The position numbers and the translations under genes are program-made. Shown here piece by piece: positions 49,186 to 56,952 of a stretch of DNA of 64,000 nt (positions are counted from its first letter, which is position 1; each line of letters starts with the position of its first letter). The notes under the pieces are model-generated. The model had not been told where the DNA came from, ran no database searches, and worked only from the letters and a program-made list of their open reading frames with translations. Source of the stretch: an uncultured bacterium (GTDB taxonomy: Bacteria; Bacillota; Clostridia; Oscillospirales; Ruminococcaceae); NCBI GenBank assembly GCA_905215965.1, contig CAJMSD010000002.1:124001-188000 (forward strand), written 5' to 3'.

Positions 49186-50019
49186 ATGAAAGCTAAGTTC
49201 AGAAAAGATCTGGAATTTGTTCGGATAAACGGTCATAAACTGCATATTTTCAGGTGCGGTGATGTGAATAAGCCGAAGCTCGTATTTATGTCAGGCTCAG
49301 GCACGGTTGCACCGATGTATGATTTCAAGGTCTTATATAAAAAGCTGCTCGATGATTATCGGATAATCGTGATAGAGAAGTTCGGTTACGGCTATTCCGA
49401 TCTGTATGAATGTCCGTGTGATATAGATTCAGTCATTTCCTATCAGAAACAGGCTTTGGAAATGATCGGTGAAAAAGCACCATACATACTCCTGCCGCAT
49501 TCAATGAGCGGAATAGAAGCTATACGGTGGAAGCAGATGTATCCTGACGATGTAAAAGCGATAATCGGTCTTGATATGGCAACTCCGATTACATATATGG
49601 AATGGGGCAATAATGAGATAAAAAAGCGTTTAGACCTTATGCGGAGATTTAAGAAGCTGAATGATCTTGGGTTGTTGCTCTGGTATCCGATAAGCAAGAG
49701 AAGCCTTAGCAAGGACGAAATAAAGCAGCACAATCTCCTTAAAAGGCGTAACCTGATGAACAACTGTTATATCAATGAGGCAAAGCAAGTTCTGAAAAAT
49801 GCCAAGATCGTTGCCAGGGTGGGAAAAGCCGAATGTCCGACTTTAATGTTTGTATCTGACGGAAAACAGACATCACCAAACTGGATAAGCAATGAGCGAG
49901 AGTACGCTAAGTCAGTAAATGCTGAGACAGTTTTACTGAATTGCGGACATTATATCCATTATTACGAAAGCGATAAGATCAGTTCAAAGATAAAAGCCTT
50001 TCTATCAAAACTGGATTGA
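49186..50019 (+). CDS. Alpha/beta hydrolase
   Basis: A 277-residue cytosolic hydrolase. The oxyanion region is MSGSGTVAP, the nucleophile elbow PHSMSGIEA with Ser near residue 107, the acid probably in VSDGKQTS, and the His in LNCGHYIHYY near the C-terminus. Substrate unknown. It has a good ribosome binding site (GGGCGGTG) and precedes the second polymerase by 41 nt. Confidence 0.82.
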   Translation: MKAKFRKDLEFVRINGHKLHIFRCGDVNKPKLVFMSGSGTVAPMYDFKVLYKKLLDDYRIIVIEKFGYGYSDLYECPCDIDSVISYQKQALEMIGEKAPYILLPHSMSGIEAIRWKQMYPDDVKAIIGLDMATPITYMEWGNNEIKKRLDLMRRFKKLNDLGLLLWYPISKRSLSKDEIKQHNLLKRRNLMNNCYINEAKQVLKNAKIVARVGKAECPTLMFVSDGKQTSPNWISNEREYAKSVNAETVLLNCGHYIHYYESDKISSKIKAFLSKLD

Positions 50020-50060
50020 AAGCCCCGATACATCGCATATGATCAAAAGGACGGTGAACC

Positions 50061-51554
50061 ATGGACAAGGTATATGTAGCGATAGACCTCAAATCCTTCT
50101 ACGCATCGGTAGAGTGCGTAGAACTTGGGCTTGATCCGCTGAACACAAATCTTGTGGTAGCCGATCAGAGCCGTACCGAAAAGACGATATGCCTTGCCGT
50201 TTCGCCGTCACTGAAAAGCTACGGTATTTCGGGCAGAGCAAGGCTGTTTGAAGTCGTACAGCGTGTGAAAGAGGTCAATGAGCAGCGACAGAAGAAAGCT
50301 CCCCACGGACAGCTCACGGACAAGAGCTTCATCTACTCGGAGCTTGTATCAGATCCGTCCCTCGCCGTTGACTATGTGGTAGCAACTCCGCAGATGGCGC
50401 ACTACATGAAAGTTAGCGCCGATATTTACGGCATTTACCTGAAATATGTCGCTCCCGAAGATATTTTCGCATACTCGGTGGACGAGGTTTTCATTGATGC
50501 CACAGGGTATCTTGGCACCTATCACACGGACGGTCACGGCTTTGCCCGTATGCTGATACAAGATGTGCTTGACACAACGGGCATCACGGCTACAGCAGGA
50601 GTCGGCACGAATATGTTTCTGTGCAAGGTCGCTATGGATATTGTGGCGAAGCATATCCCTGCGGACAAGGACGGAGTGCGTATCGCAGAGCTTGACGAGC
50701 AGACCTTCAAGGATAAATGGTGGTCGCATACTCCGATCACGGACTTCTGGAGAGTGGGCGCAGGCACGGCAAAACGCCTTGAAACGCTCCATATCTATAC
50801 TATGGGCGATATTGCGAGATGGTCGCTTGACCGCTATCATATCGGAAAGCTCTATAAGCTCCTCGGCAAAAATGCGGAGCTGCTGATAGACCACGCTTGG
50901 GGTATTGAACCAACTACCATAGCCGATGTTAAATCCTATAAGCCGTCAAACAACAGTATCACATCGGGACAAGTCCTGCAAGAGCCTTGCGACTATGAGC
51001 GCACTCGGCTGATCGTGTGGGAAATGGCGGATATGCTGTCCCTTGATTTGGTAGATAAGGGGCTTGTGACAAATCAGATCGTGCTGACAGTCGGCTATGA
51101 CCGTGAAAGCCTTGCTGACGGTCACTACCAGGGCGAAGTGGTTTCCGACCGCTACGGAAGACAAGTCCCGAAACACGCTCATGGTACGCAAAATCTCGAT
51201 AAGCACACATCTTCCACAAGAAAAATGATCGAAGCGACAATGACGCTTTTTGACCGTATCTTCGATAAAACTCTGCTTGCAAGGCGTATCAACCTTGTTG
51301 CATGCAATGTCATCAAGGAAAGCGATGTGCCTGAGAGCGAGAGCTATGAACAGCTTTCCCTGTTCGATACGGAGGAAACCATACAAGACCGTGCGGACGA
51401 TGAGCAGGCACTTGAAAAAGAAAGAGCATTGCAGGAAGCGATGCTCACGATCAAACACAAATTCGGAAAGAATGCCGTTCTGAAAGGCAAGAATTTCACG
51501 GAAGGTGCTACGGCGAAAGACCGTAACCGCCAGATTGGTGGGCATAAGGCTTGA
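50061..51554 (+). CDS. Y-family DNA polymerase (UmuC/UvrX-like), full length
   Basis: A 497-residue translesion polymerase. CAIDLKSFYASVECVELG-type start, YSVDEVFIDATGYL, TAGVGTNMFLCKVAMDIV and the helix-hairpin-helix GAGTAKRLETLHI are present. A C-terminal EQLSLF motif near residue 430 is a beta-clamp-binding peptide, which the first copy lacks. The GC content is higher than in its neighbours, which suggests a separate origin. A YolD-like gene is two genes downstream, as in UvrX/YolD pairs on clostridial plasmids and prophages. Confidence 0.92.
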   Translation: MDKVYVAIDLKSFYASVECVELGLDPLNTNLVVADQSRTEKTICLAVSPSLKSYGISGRARLFEVVQRVKEVNEQRQKKAPHGQLTDKSFIYSELVSDPSLAVDYVVATPQMAHYMKVSADIYGIYLKYVAPEDIFAYSVDEVFIDATGYLGTYHTDGHGFARMLIQDVLDTTGITATAGVGTNMFLCKVAMDIVAKHIPADKDGVRIAELDEQTFKDKWWSHTPITDFWRVGAGTAKRLETLHIYTMGDIARWSLDRYHIGKLYKLLGKNAELLIDHAWGIEPTTIADVKSYKPSNNSITSGQVLQEPCDYERTRLIVWEMADMLSLDLVDKGLVTNQIVLTVGYDRESLADGHYQGEVVSDRYGRQVPKHAHGTQNLDKHTSSTRKMIEATMTLFDRIFDKTLLARRINLVACNVIKESDVPESESYEQLSLFDTEETIQDRADDEQALEKERALQEAMLTIKHKFGKNAVLKGKNFTEGATAKDRNRQIGGHKA

Positions 51555-51568
51555 GACAGGAGGATAAG

Positions 51569-52231
51569 ATGAAAAAACTATTCAAAGCGATCAGGAACGG
51601 CGATTTTAATGAGGTCAAAGAGATAATAACAAAAAAGCCGGAATTGGTAAATTGCGTGGCGAAACAACCGCCCAAAAAGGATGATGGGCAGTCGCCTTTG
51701 CAGGTAGCATTAAAAACGGGAAATTTTGAGATTGCCAAATATCTTATTGAAATGGGTGCTGATCTGAATTTTATTGAAGATGAGTCATGCTGTAATGAAT
51801 GGAGAACACCTGTTATTCATGACGCTATCACAGCGGCTGTCATGTGCAGTAGATGGAATACAAATAATAAATATATGGGTTTTAAGCTCTTCTCGACCGA
51901 AGAAAGAGCTGACGATGCTTTCAATACACTCAGTCTTATGATCAAAAACGGTGCTGATGTTAATGGTATCGATTCTCATGGCAATTCGGGAATATGGAGA
52001 TTCTGTCTGCAATCAAATCAGGTCTTACCAAGTTTTAATTATGTTGACCATGTAGAAAGTGATGATCGCTTATTCACCGATGAACTACATGAAGACTTGC
52101 GAAGAATACTTACAGCACTGAAAGAAGCCGGAGTTGATCCGCATTATGCCGCACCTAATTTCGGCAAATGTCCACTTGAATTTTATACAGAAGGCTCTCT
52201 TTCAATAATACTAAAAGAGGTATTTGGATAA
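51569..52231 (+). CDS. Ankyrin-repeat protein
   Basis: A 220-residue protein with at least three ankyrin-like units: FKAIRNGDFNEVKEII, SPLQVALKTGNFEIAKYLIEMGADLN, and TLSLMIKNGADVNGIDSHGNSGIW. It is a likely protein-binding module of unknown partner. AGGAGG precedes ATG 51569. It is inserted between the polymerase and the YolD-like gene, which usually lie next to each other. Confidence 0.78.
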   Translation: MKKLFKAIRNGDFNEVKEIITKKPELVNCVAKQPPKKDDGQSPLQVALKTGNFEIAKYLIEMGADLNFIEDESCCNEWRTPVIHDAITAAVMCSRWNTNNKYMGFKLFSTEERADDAFNTLSLMIKNGADVNGIDSHGNSGIWRFCLQSNQVLPSFNYVDHVESDDRLFTDELHEDLRRILTALKEAGVDPHYAAPNFGKCPLEFYTEGSLSIILKEVFG

Positions 52232-52274
52232 TATATGGACAATTCTGATTATTTAGCAAAGAGGTGAACACGCT

Positions 52275-52679
52275 ATGCCGGATAACTACGATGATATAAA
52301 ACGCCTCACCCGTCCGCAGTATGACGATCTGCGCCCGATGTCCATGCTCGACAGGGCGGCACAGTTTTCACCTTTTGCGGCACTTGTGGGTTATGACGAT
52401 GCCGTAGCCGAGACTGCAAGGCTTACCGACAGCAGAGCTGTGCTGACCGAGGACGAAATGTTTGAACTGAACGCAAATCTGAACCGATTGCTTGACAGCT
52501 TGGACGAACGACCGCAGGTCAGCGTAACATACTTTGTACCCGATGAGAAGAAGTCGGGCGGCAAGTATGTGGAAAAGCAAGGTGTTGTGCGGATATATGA
52601 TAGCTATTCTCAGGAGCTTGTCTTTACGGACAAGTTCAGGATCAATATTCAGGATATAATAAGTATAAAGATACAGTAG
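52275..52679 (+). CDS. YolD-like protein
   Basis: A 134-residue protein. LTRPQYDDLRPMSMLDRAAQFSPFAALVGYDDAVAETAR is the typical YolD-like N-terminus in clostridial elements. Members are usually encoded beside Y-family polymerases and are thought to take part in SOS mutagenesis. It has a good site (AGAGGTG) and is followed by a terminator after about 110 nt. Confidence 0.78.
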   Translation: MPDNYDDIKRLTRPQYDDLRPMSMLDRAAQFSPFAALVGYDDAVAETARLTDSRAVLTEDEMFELNANLNRLLDSLDERPQVSVTYFVPDEKKSGGKYVEKQGVVRIYDSYSQELVFTDKFRINIQDIISIKIQ

Positions 52680-52790
52680 TAAAAGATATGGCATATTTTG
52701 AAAATATAAACATGAGGATTTCCTTACAAAGATATATAATCACGAAGAAATATGATTATATAACGCACATTATCTAATAATTATAGCTTT

Positions 52791-52818
52791 AACGGAGGCT
52801 TTCGAGCCTCCGTTTTTT
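52791..52818 (+). terminator. Terminator after the YolD-like gene
   Basis: AACGGAGGCT-ttcg-AGCCTCCGTT followed by six T; a UUCG-type tetraloop makes it very stable. Confidence 0.9.
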
Positions 52819-53009
52819 ATTATCAAAGAAAATTTTTCGGAAATCCTCCAAAAAAAGGATGGAAAAATCTGCCGTTTTCACTTGGTTATCACCATATCAT
52901 CATATTGAATGTCGCATTCATATACAAAGTCAATAACAGGAGTCAAATGAATATCCCATTTCTCAAATTTTTATACAAAAACGAACCCTCCTTTTTTTGA
53001 GCTGTTTTC

Positions 53010-53240
53010 ACATAGTGTTCTATGATATTATATAGACACAGTCAAGGAACAGAGTTCCAAGGCTGAATAAAATATTCAAAGCCTGATATGCATTAAGGGC
53101 CGCGGATACAAATATGGTTTTTCTTTATGAAAAGCATATATTTTGTACCCTTACCTTGTCATGCCATAATCAGGCGAGCTCGGAGTCTGCGTACATATAT
53201 ATGCAGACTCCATTTTTGTGTCCGCAGAAAGGACACTAAA
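53010..53240 (+). promoter_or_regulatory. Structured leader of the sigma-like gene
   Basis: Several stems can form: GGAAC/GTTCC (near 53046-53056), AGGCTGAATA/TATTC-AAAGCCT (about 53062-53086), a long AU-rich stem TACAAATATG/CATATATTTTGTA (about 53107-53148), and GGAGTCTGC / GCAGACTCC (53180-53209) just before the ribosome binding site. No gene is visible. It may be a cis-regulatory or independent RNA. Confidence 0.45.
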
Positions 53241-53840
53241 ATGGGAAAAATCTATTGCAAAATCGACATGGAAAAGGTCGAGAAGATCATCAACCAGAAG
53301 GGATTCTACTTCATCTGCACTAAAGTGCTGTACCCTGATTTCGTCGGACCAAAGTACATCATAGTTTCTGACGACCCGGATATAACAGTAAAGCATCCGA
53401 AGACCAAAGGCATGATAATTGTATCAGTGGAGAAGTTTAAGTCAATGGCAGAGGAATACAACAGATATTTTGGTAACGAAGATAGAGAGAAACATAGATA
53501 TTCAAAATATCATAACGTTGAAGGATACTATGAAGATATCATAGAAGATGAGGATGGAGATAAGCAGTTGTACCCCATGGATATCGAAACACACCCAGTG
53601 GAAGATGAGGTTGAAAACAAGGAAACAATTATAGAACTGTATGAAGCTATCGATTCTTTGAATCCCATGCAGAAGGAGCGGATAGTTTTGTATTATATCA
53701 AAGGTCTTACTCAGTTGCAAATTGCCGAATTACAGGGGGTTAGACTATTTACTGTTCAGAAATCTATAAAGGCGGCTGAAAAAAATTTGAAAAAAATTTT
53801 GGAAATGGGTGGTAAAAATAGCTCTCCCATTCCTTTATAA
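53241..53840 (+). CDS. Sigma-70 region-4-like regulator
   Basis: A 199-residue protein. The C-terminus reads IIELYEAIDSLNPMQKERIVLYYIKGLTQLQIAELQGVRLFTVQKSIKAAEKNLKKIL, a sigma region 4 helix-turn-helix. The N-terminal 100 residues are acidic and do not resemble sigma region 2, so it probably is a region-4-only transcription regulator as found in Tn916-like and clostridial elements. AAAGGA precedes the ATG. Confidence 0.75.
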   Translation: MGKIYCKIDMEKVEKIINQKGFYFICTKVLYPDFVGPKYIIVSDDPDITVKHPKTKGMIIVSVEKFKSMAEEYNRYFGNEDREKHRYSKYHNVEGYYEDIIEDEDGDKQLYPMDIETHPVEDEVENKETIIELYEAIDSLNPMQKERIVLYYIKGLTQLQIAELQGVRLFTVQKSIKAAEKNLKKILEMGGKNSSPIPL

Positions 53841-54310
53841 GTAGAGGGGCAAATAAAAAAGCCTTTCAGAAACTTGAAAATTGAATAGCAGCACACAAGT
53901 GTGCAGCAAGATCGGTGCAGGGAAAAGAACCTGCGAGCCGCGGGCATCCATACGCCACGACCTCGGAAACGAGCGAGCGATAAATATGAGCATGGCGGTA
54001 GGAGTATAGCCACTCCTATTATGGCAATGACAGCCGACTTGCGCGCCCGTCCGTACCAGCGGCTCTGATTCCGTAAGGGCAGAGAGACAAAGATCTGCGT
54101 GAACAGCGAGGACTCTGTTCGGCTTGTGTGCTCCCCACCTGGGAGGGTGCCAGAAATGGTAAGAGAATATCCGAGGCCTTTGATTAAGGAAAATGCCGTC
54201 GCGCATAGTGACGGTAAAGTACCCCGAGCAGGGGTGCGTCAGTATATGAAACGATATATGCTGACAACGATAAATCGGAGCTGCTTTACAGTGGCTCCGT
54301 ATACATATAA
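53841..54310 (+). ncRNA. Candidate structured noncoding RNA upstream of the toxin gene
   Basis: About 470 nt with no plausible gene and visibly higher GC than its neighbours. Many stems follow each other: CACAC/GTGTG (near 53894), GCAGG/CCTGC (53917-53935), GGTAGGAGT/GCCACTCCTATT (about 53998-54019), CTCTG/CAGAG (about 54063-54084), GAACAG/CTGTTC (about 54100-54120), CTCCC/GGGAG (about 54131-54147), GACG-CCCC/GGGG-CGTC (about 54210-54241) and CGGAGC/GGCTCCG (about 54276-54299). The last stem is directly before the toxin ribosome binding site. I do not recognise a known class (it is not a group II intron domain V, tmRNA, RNase P or riboswitch that I know). Confidence 0.55.
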
Positions 54311-54321
54311 AGGAGAGTTAT

Positions 54322-54681
54322 ATGACCTTATTACCTAAACGTGGGGATATCTACGTTGCAGATCTGGGACAAGGTGTGGGCTCTGAGCAGGCAAATGAAC
54401 GACCTGTTGTGATAGTACAGAACAATAAGGGCAATGCCTACGCAGATACAACTATCATTGTACCCATTACATCCAGAATGAAAAATGATATCCCCAATCA
54501 TGTCATCATACATTACGGCATCCTGAAGAAGTATATAGGCTGTGTGCTGACTGAGCAGGTCAGGACAATCTCTATATACAGACTAAAGAAGTATTTAGGT
54601 ACGCTCAATGAAAAGGACATCAGAAAAATAGATAAGGCTTTGAAGATAAGCCTTGAAGTTCATAAACATGAGGTGAAATAA
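54322..54681 (+). CDS. MazF/PemK-type toxin-like protein
   Basis: A 119-residue protein with the MazF/PemK fold signature: PKRGDIYVADLG near the N-terminus, GSEQANERPVVIVQNN, and IVPITSRMKN, then VLTEQVRTISIYRLKKYLGTL. MazF proteins are endoribonucleases that cut mRNA and are usually held by a small upstream antitoxin. None is encoded upstream; instead the structured RNA lies there. GGAGAG precedes the ATG. The stop overlaps the helicase start (TAATG). Confidence 0.85.
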   Translation: MTLLPKRGDIYVADLGQGVGSEQANERPVVIVQNNKGNAYADTTIIVPITSRMKNDIPNHVIIHYGILKKYIGCVLTEQVRTISIYRLKKYLGTLNEKDIRKIDKALKISLEVHKHEVK

Positions 54682-56582
54682 TGAAAATAAAAGAATTAAC
54701 GCTGAATTCAGCGGTGGATAGTTTCTTTAAGAACGACGAGAAGAACGGGCTCCAGAGGCGCCCGGGGCAGATAGCCATGTCTCAGGAGATAGCTCAGGCA
54801 ATAGTTGATAATAAGTCGCTTGCTGTCGAGGCTGAGGTGGGGATTGGAAAGTCAATAGCATATCTGGTTCCGCTGGTCATTCAGTATTTCCGTGAGCGCA
54901 AGCAGATGATAATAGCAACCTCAACTATTGCTCTTCAGGACCAGCTCGAGAGCGATATACTCAATGTGCTGGAACTCTTAGGAGTCCGTGCTGATGTGGA
55001 GATCGCAAAAGGAATGAAAAATTACGTCTGCCTCGAGCGTTTCCACAGATTCACAAGAGAGCATAAGGACTACACACGGCAGTTTGACCGAGCAAAATAT
55101 GGCTTACAGCTCAGACAGGATGTATATGTGCCGGATGAGGTGTGGGACAAGATATGCATAAACTCCTTCGGCGATAAATGCTCTGAGTGCTCATTCCGTC
55201 ATAAATGTGAATACTCTCTTATGCGTGAAAGGATCAGAAATAATGATGAGATAGTGATCTGCAATCAGAATATGCTGGTATCACATTTCATAAAAGAAGA
55301 GTCAGGTGAAGGCATATTCAAGCCGGATTTCAGCACACTGGTTGTCGATGAGGCACATAACCTCGAAAACAACTTCCGTGATGCCTTCACGACAGCATAC
55401 AGCCAGAAAGAGATAAGCAACGAGGTCCTGAAGGTAACCGAAAACAGAAAAAACATACTTTCAAGCAGAATTGTAGAGATTATTCAGATGGTGGATGACT
55501 TCTTCAAGTATCTGAAATATGATATTCATCAGCAGCGGAGCAATTCTATCGACGATATGAGAACGTACTATTACAGACCTATCAGAGAGGTCAGGAAGCT
55601 CGTTCTCAGAATACGCTCCGCTATGCTCGAAATAGAAATGCGGACCAATCGAAGACTTAACTGCCTGCAAATGTTCAGAAACCTTGAGAACAAAGGTTGC
55701 CTTGTGTGGCTGACCACCGAGAAAGGCGTTAGAGTTAATATCTGCAAAAAGGATATCCGCAGGGAAATAGGCAGACTTCTGTTCACAGAATCCAGAAGGA
55801 CCATACTTACATCGGCAACGATAACCTCACAGAATTCCGGTACACTCAGCGAGAAGTACAGGTATTTCCTGAACAATCTCGGCTGTCCTGATAACGTATG
55901 CGTTTCGGAACCTAAGAAGTCTCCGTATAACTATGATAAGCATTCGATGATGTATGTATCCGACAAACTGCCTATTCCAAATAAGCGTAACAGGACCGCA
56001 TATCGTAACGCAGCCATTAAAGAGATAGTGAAGCTTCTGAACATTACAGATGGAAAGGCACTTATCCTCTTTACAGCAAAGGACGATATGCAGTACGTCT
56101 TTAAAAAGCTGTCAAATATGGGGCTTCCATATAAGATAATGGTTCAGGACGAAAGTACAACGCAGGAACGAAGACTCGAAAAGTTCCAGAATAACGTGAA
56201 CTCAGTTCTGCTTGGCACAGGAACCTATTGGGAAGGAATAAATATAAAGGGTGAAAGCTTATCACAGGTTATCATCTTCAAGCTGCCTTTTCCTGTACCA
56301 GATCCTATAGTGGAGTATAAAATGCGTAAAACAGAGTGTCCTCTCATGGATGTTGCTGTCCCTGAGATGATAATAAAACTTAAACAAGGAGTAGGAAGGC
56401 TCATAAGGAGCTCCGAAGACAAGGGAATCGTATCGATTCTCGATCCAAGAGTAAGCAAAAGCCTGAATACAGCGTATAGGGAGGATACGCTTGCATCATT
56501 ACCCGAGAAGAATATAACCGAAGACATAACAGAGCTCGAAGAGTTCTGGAACAGGATCAAGGAGGACGGTAATCATGAATAA
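54681..56582 (+). CDS. DinG-like ATP-dependent helicase
   Basis: A 633-residue superfamily 2 helicase. Walker A-like AEVGIGKSIAYLVPL near residue 48, ATSTIALQDQL (motif Ia), four cysteines of an iron-sulfur domain between 145 and 175 (the visible part is CSECSFRHKCEY), DEAH box in TLVVDEAHNLE near 220, and LILFTAKDDMQYVF, TGTYWEGINIKG and QGVGRLIRSSEDKG (motifs IV-VI). This is the DinG/XPD family, which unwinds DNA or RNA-DNA hybrids. It is coupled to the toxin gene by a one-base overlap, a linkage I do not know from described toxin systems. Confidence 0.86.
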   Translation: MKIKELTLNSAVDSFFKNDEKNGLQRRPGQIAMSQEIAQAIVDNKSLAVEAEVGIGKSIAYLVPLVIQYFRERKQMIIATSTIALQDQLESDILNVLELLGVRADVEIAKGMKNYVCLERFHRFTREHKDYTRQFDRAKYGLQLRQDVYVPDEVWDKICINSFGDKCSECSFRHKCEYSLMRERIRNNDEIVICNQNMLVSHFIKEESGEGIFKPDFSTLVVDEAHNLENNFRDAFTTAYSQKEISNEVLKVTENRKNILSSRIVEIIQMVDDFFKYLKYDIHQQRSNSIDDMRTYYYRPIREVRKLVLRIRSAMLEIEMRTNRRLNCLQMFRNLENKGCLVWLTTEKGVRVNICKKDIRREIGRLLFTESRRTILTSATITSQNSGTLSEKYRYFLNNLGCPDNVCVSEPKKSPYNYDKHSMMYVSDKLPIPNKRNRTAYRNAAIKEIVKLLNITDGKALILFTAKDDMQYVFKKLSNMGLPYKIMVQDESTTQERRLEKFQNNVNSVLLGTGTYWEGINIKGESLSQVIIFKLPFPVPDPIVEYKMRKTECPLMDVAVPEMIIKLKQGVGRLIRSSEDKGIVSILDPRVSKSLNTAYREDTLASLPEKNITEDITELEEFWNRIKEDGNHE

Positions 56583-56754
56583 TACTAAACCTGGAATGGC
56601 TGACTACATGCTTGCAGTAATGAACCAGATACTTGGTAGTGCTGCCGTAGAGAAGGAGGTATCAGAGACTGAGAAGGTAAGAATTCGTGAGATCAACGAG
56701 GTGACGGTCACAGAAAGGTATATGACGATAAGAGAATGGGAGGTTAACGCATGA
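56575..56754 (+). CDS. Small hypothetical element protein
   Basis: A 59-residue frame starting at ATG 56575 inside the last codons of the helicase gene (GGAGGACGG upstream) and ending at TGA 56752-56754, overlapping the next start. The text (MNNTKPGMADYMLAVMNQIL) is helical and Glu-rich later. No family recognised, but the overlaps on both sides argue that it is translated. Confidence 0.6.
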   Translation: MNNTKPGMADYMLAVMNQILGSAAVEKEVSETEKVRIREINEVTVTERYMTIREWEVNA

Positions 56755-56846
56755 TGCAATTCATCGCAGGGGCAATGCTTGGCGGAACTCTCGGCGTTCT
56801 GGCAATGTGCCTCTGCATAGCAGCCGGCAGAGCTGACGAGGAATAA
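56751..56846 (+). CDS. DUF3789-type single-span membrane peptide
   Basis: A 31-residue peptide: one hydrophobic helix with a Gly-zipper character (IAGAMLGGTLGVLAMCLCIA) and a charged end GRADEE. This matches the DUF3789 pattern seen in clostridial conjugative elements. GGGAGG precedes the ATG. The function is unknown. Confidence 0.68.
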   Translation: MMQFIAGAMLGGTLGVLAMCLCIAAGRADEE

Positions 56847-56854
56847 ACGTATAC

Positions 56855-56880
56855 GGCGGTTTGCACAAATGTGAACCGCC
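56855..56880 (+). terminator. Hairpin after the DUF3789 gene
   Basis: GGCGGTT-tgcacaaatgtg-AACCGCC; the following bases are GT-rich rather than a pure T-run, so termination may be partial. Confidence 0.6.
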
Positions 56881-56952
56881 GCATTTGTTGTCTTTGATGA
56901 TACCAATTCCGAACAGAGTGTGGTATCCTTGTGTGTTGAAAGGAGGCTCAGT

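Noticed and set aside
50349..50894. A 181-codon minus-strand frame opposite the second polymerase
   Set aside because: Shadow frame in a GC-rich gene; the sense strand has all polymerase motifs.
53756..54206. Two minus-strand frames (85 and 123 codons) across the structured RNA
   Set aside because: Their text is rich in Cys, His, Pro and Trp as in antisense of structured RNA, they lack initiation sites, and they overlap stems that explain the sequence better.
53841..54310. Group II intron or tmRNA as explanation of the structured stretch
   Set aside because: No domain V hairpin, no reverse transcriptase, no GUGYG start, and no tRNA-like ends or tag-reading frame.
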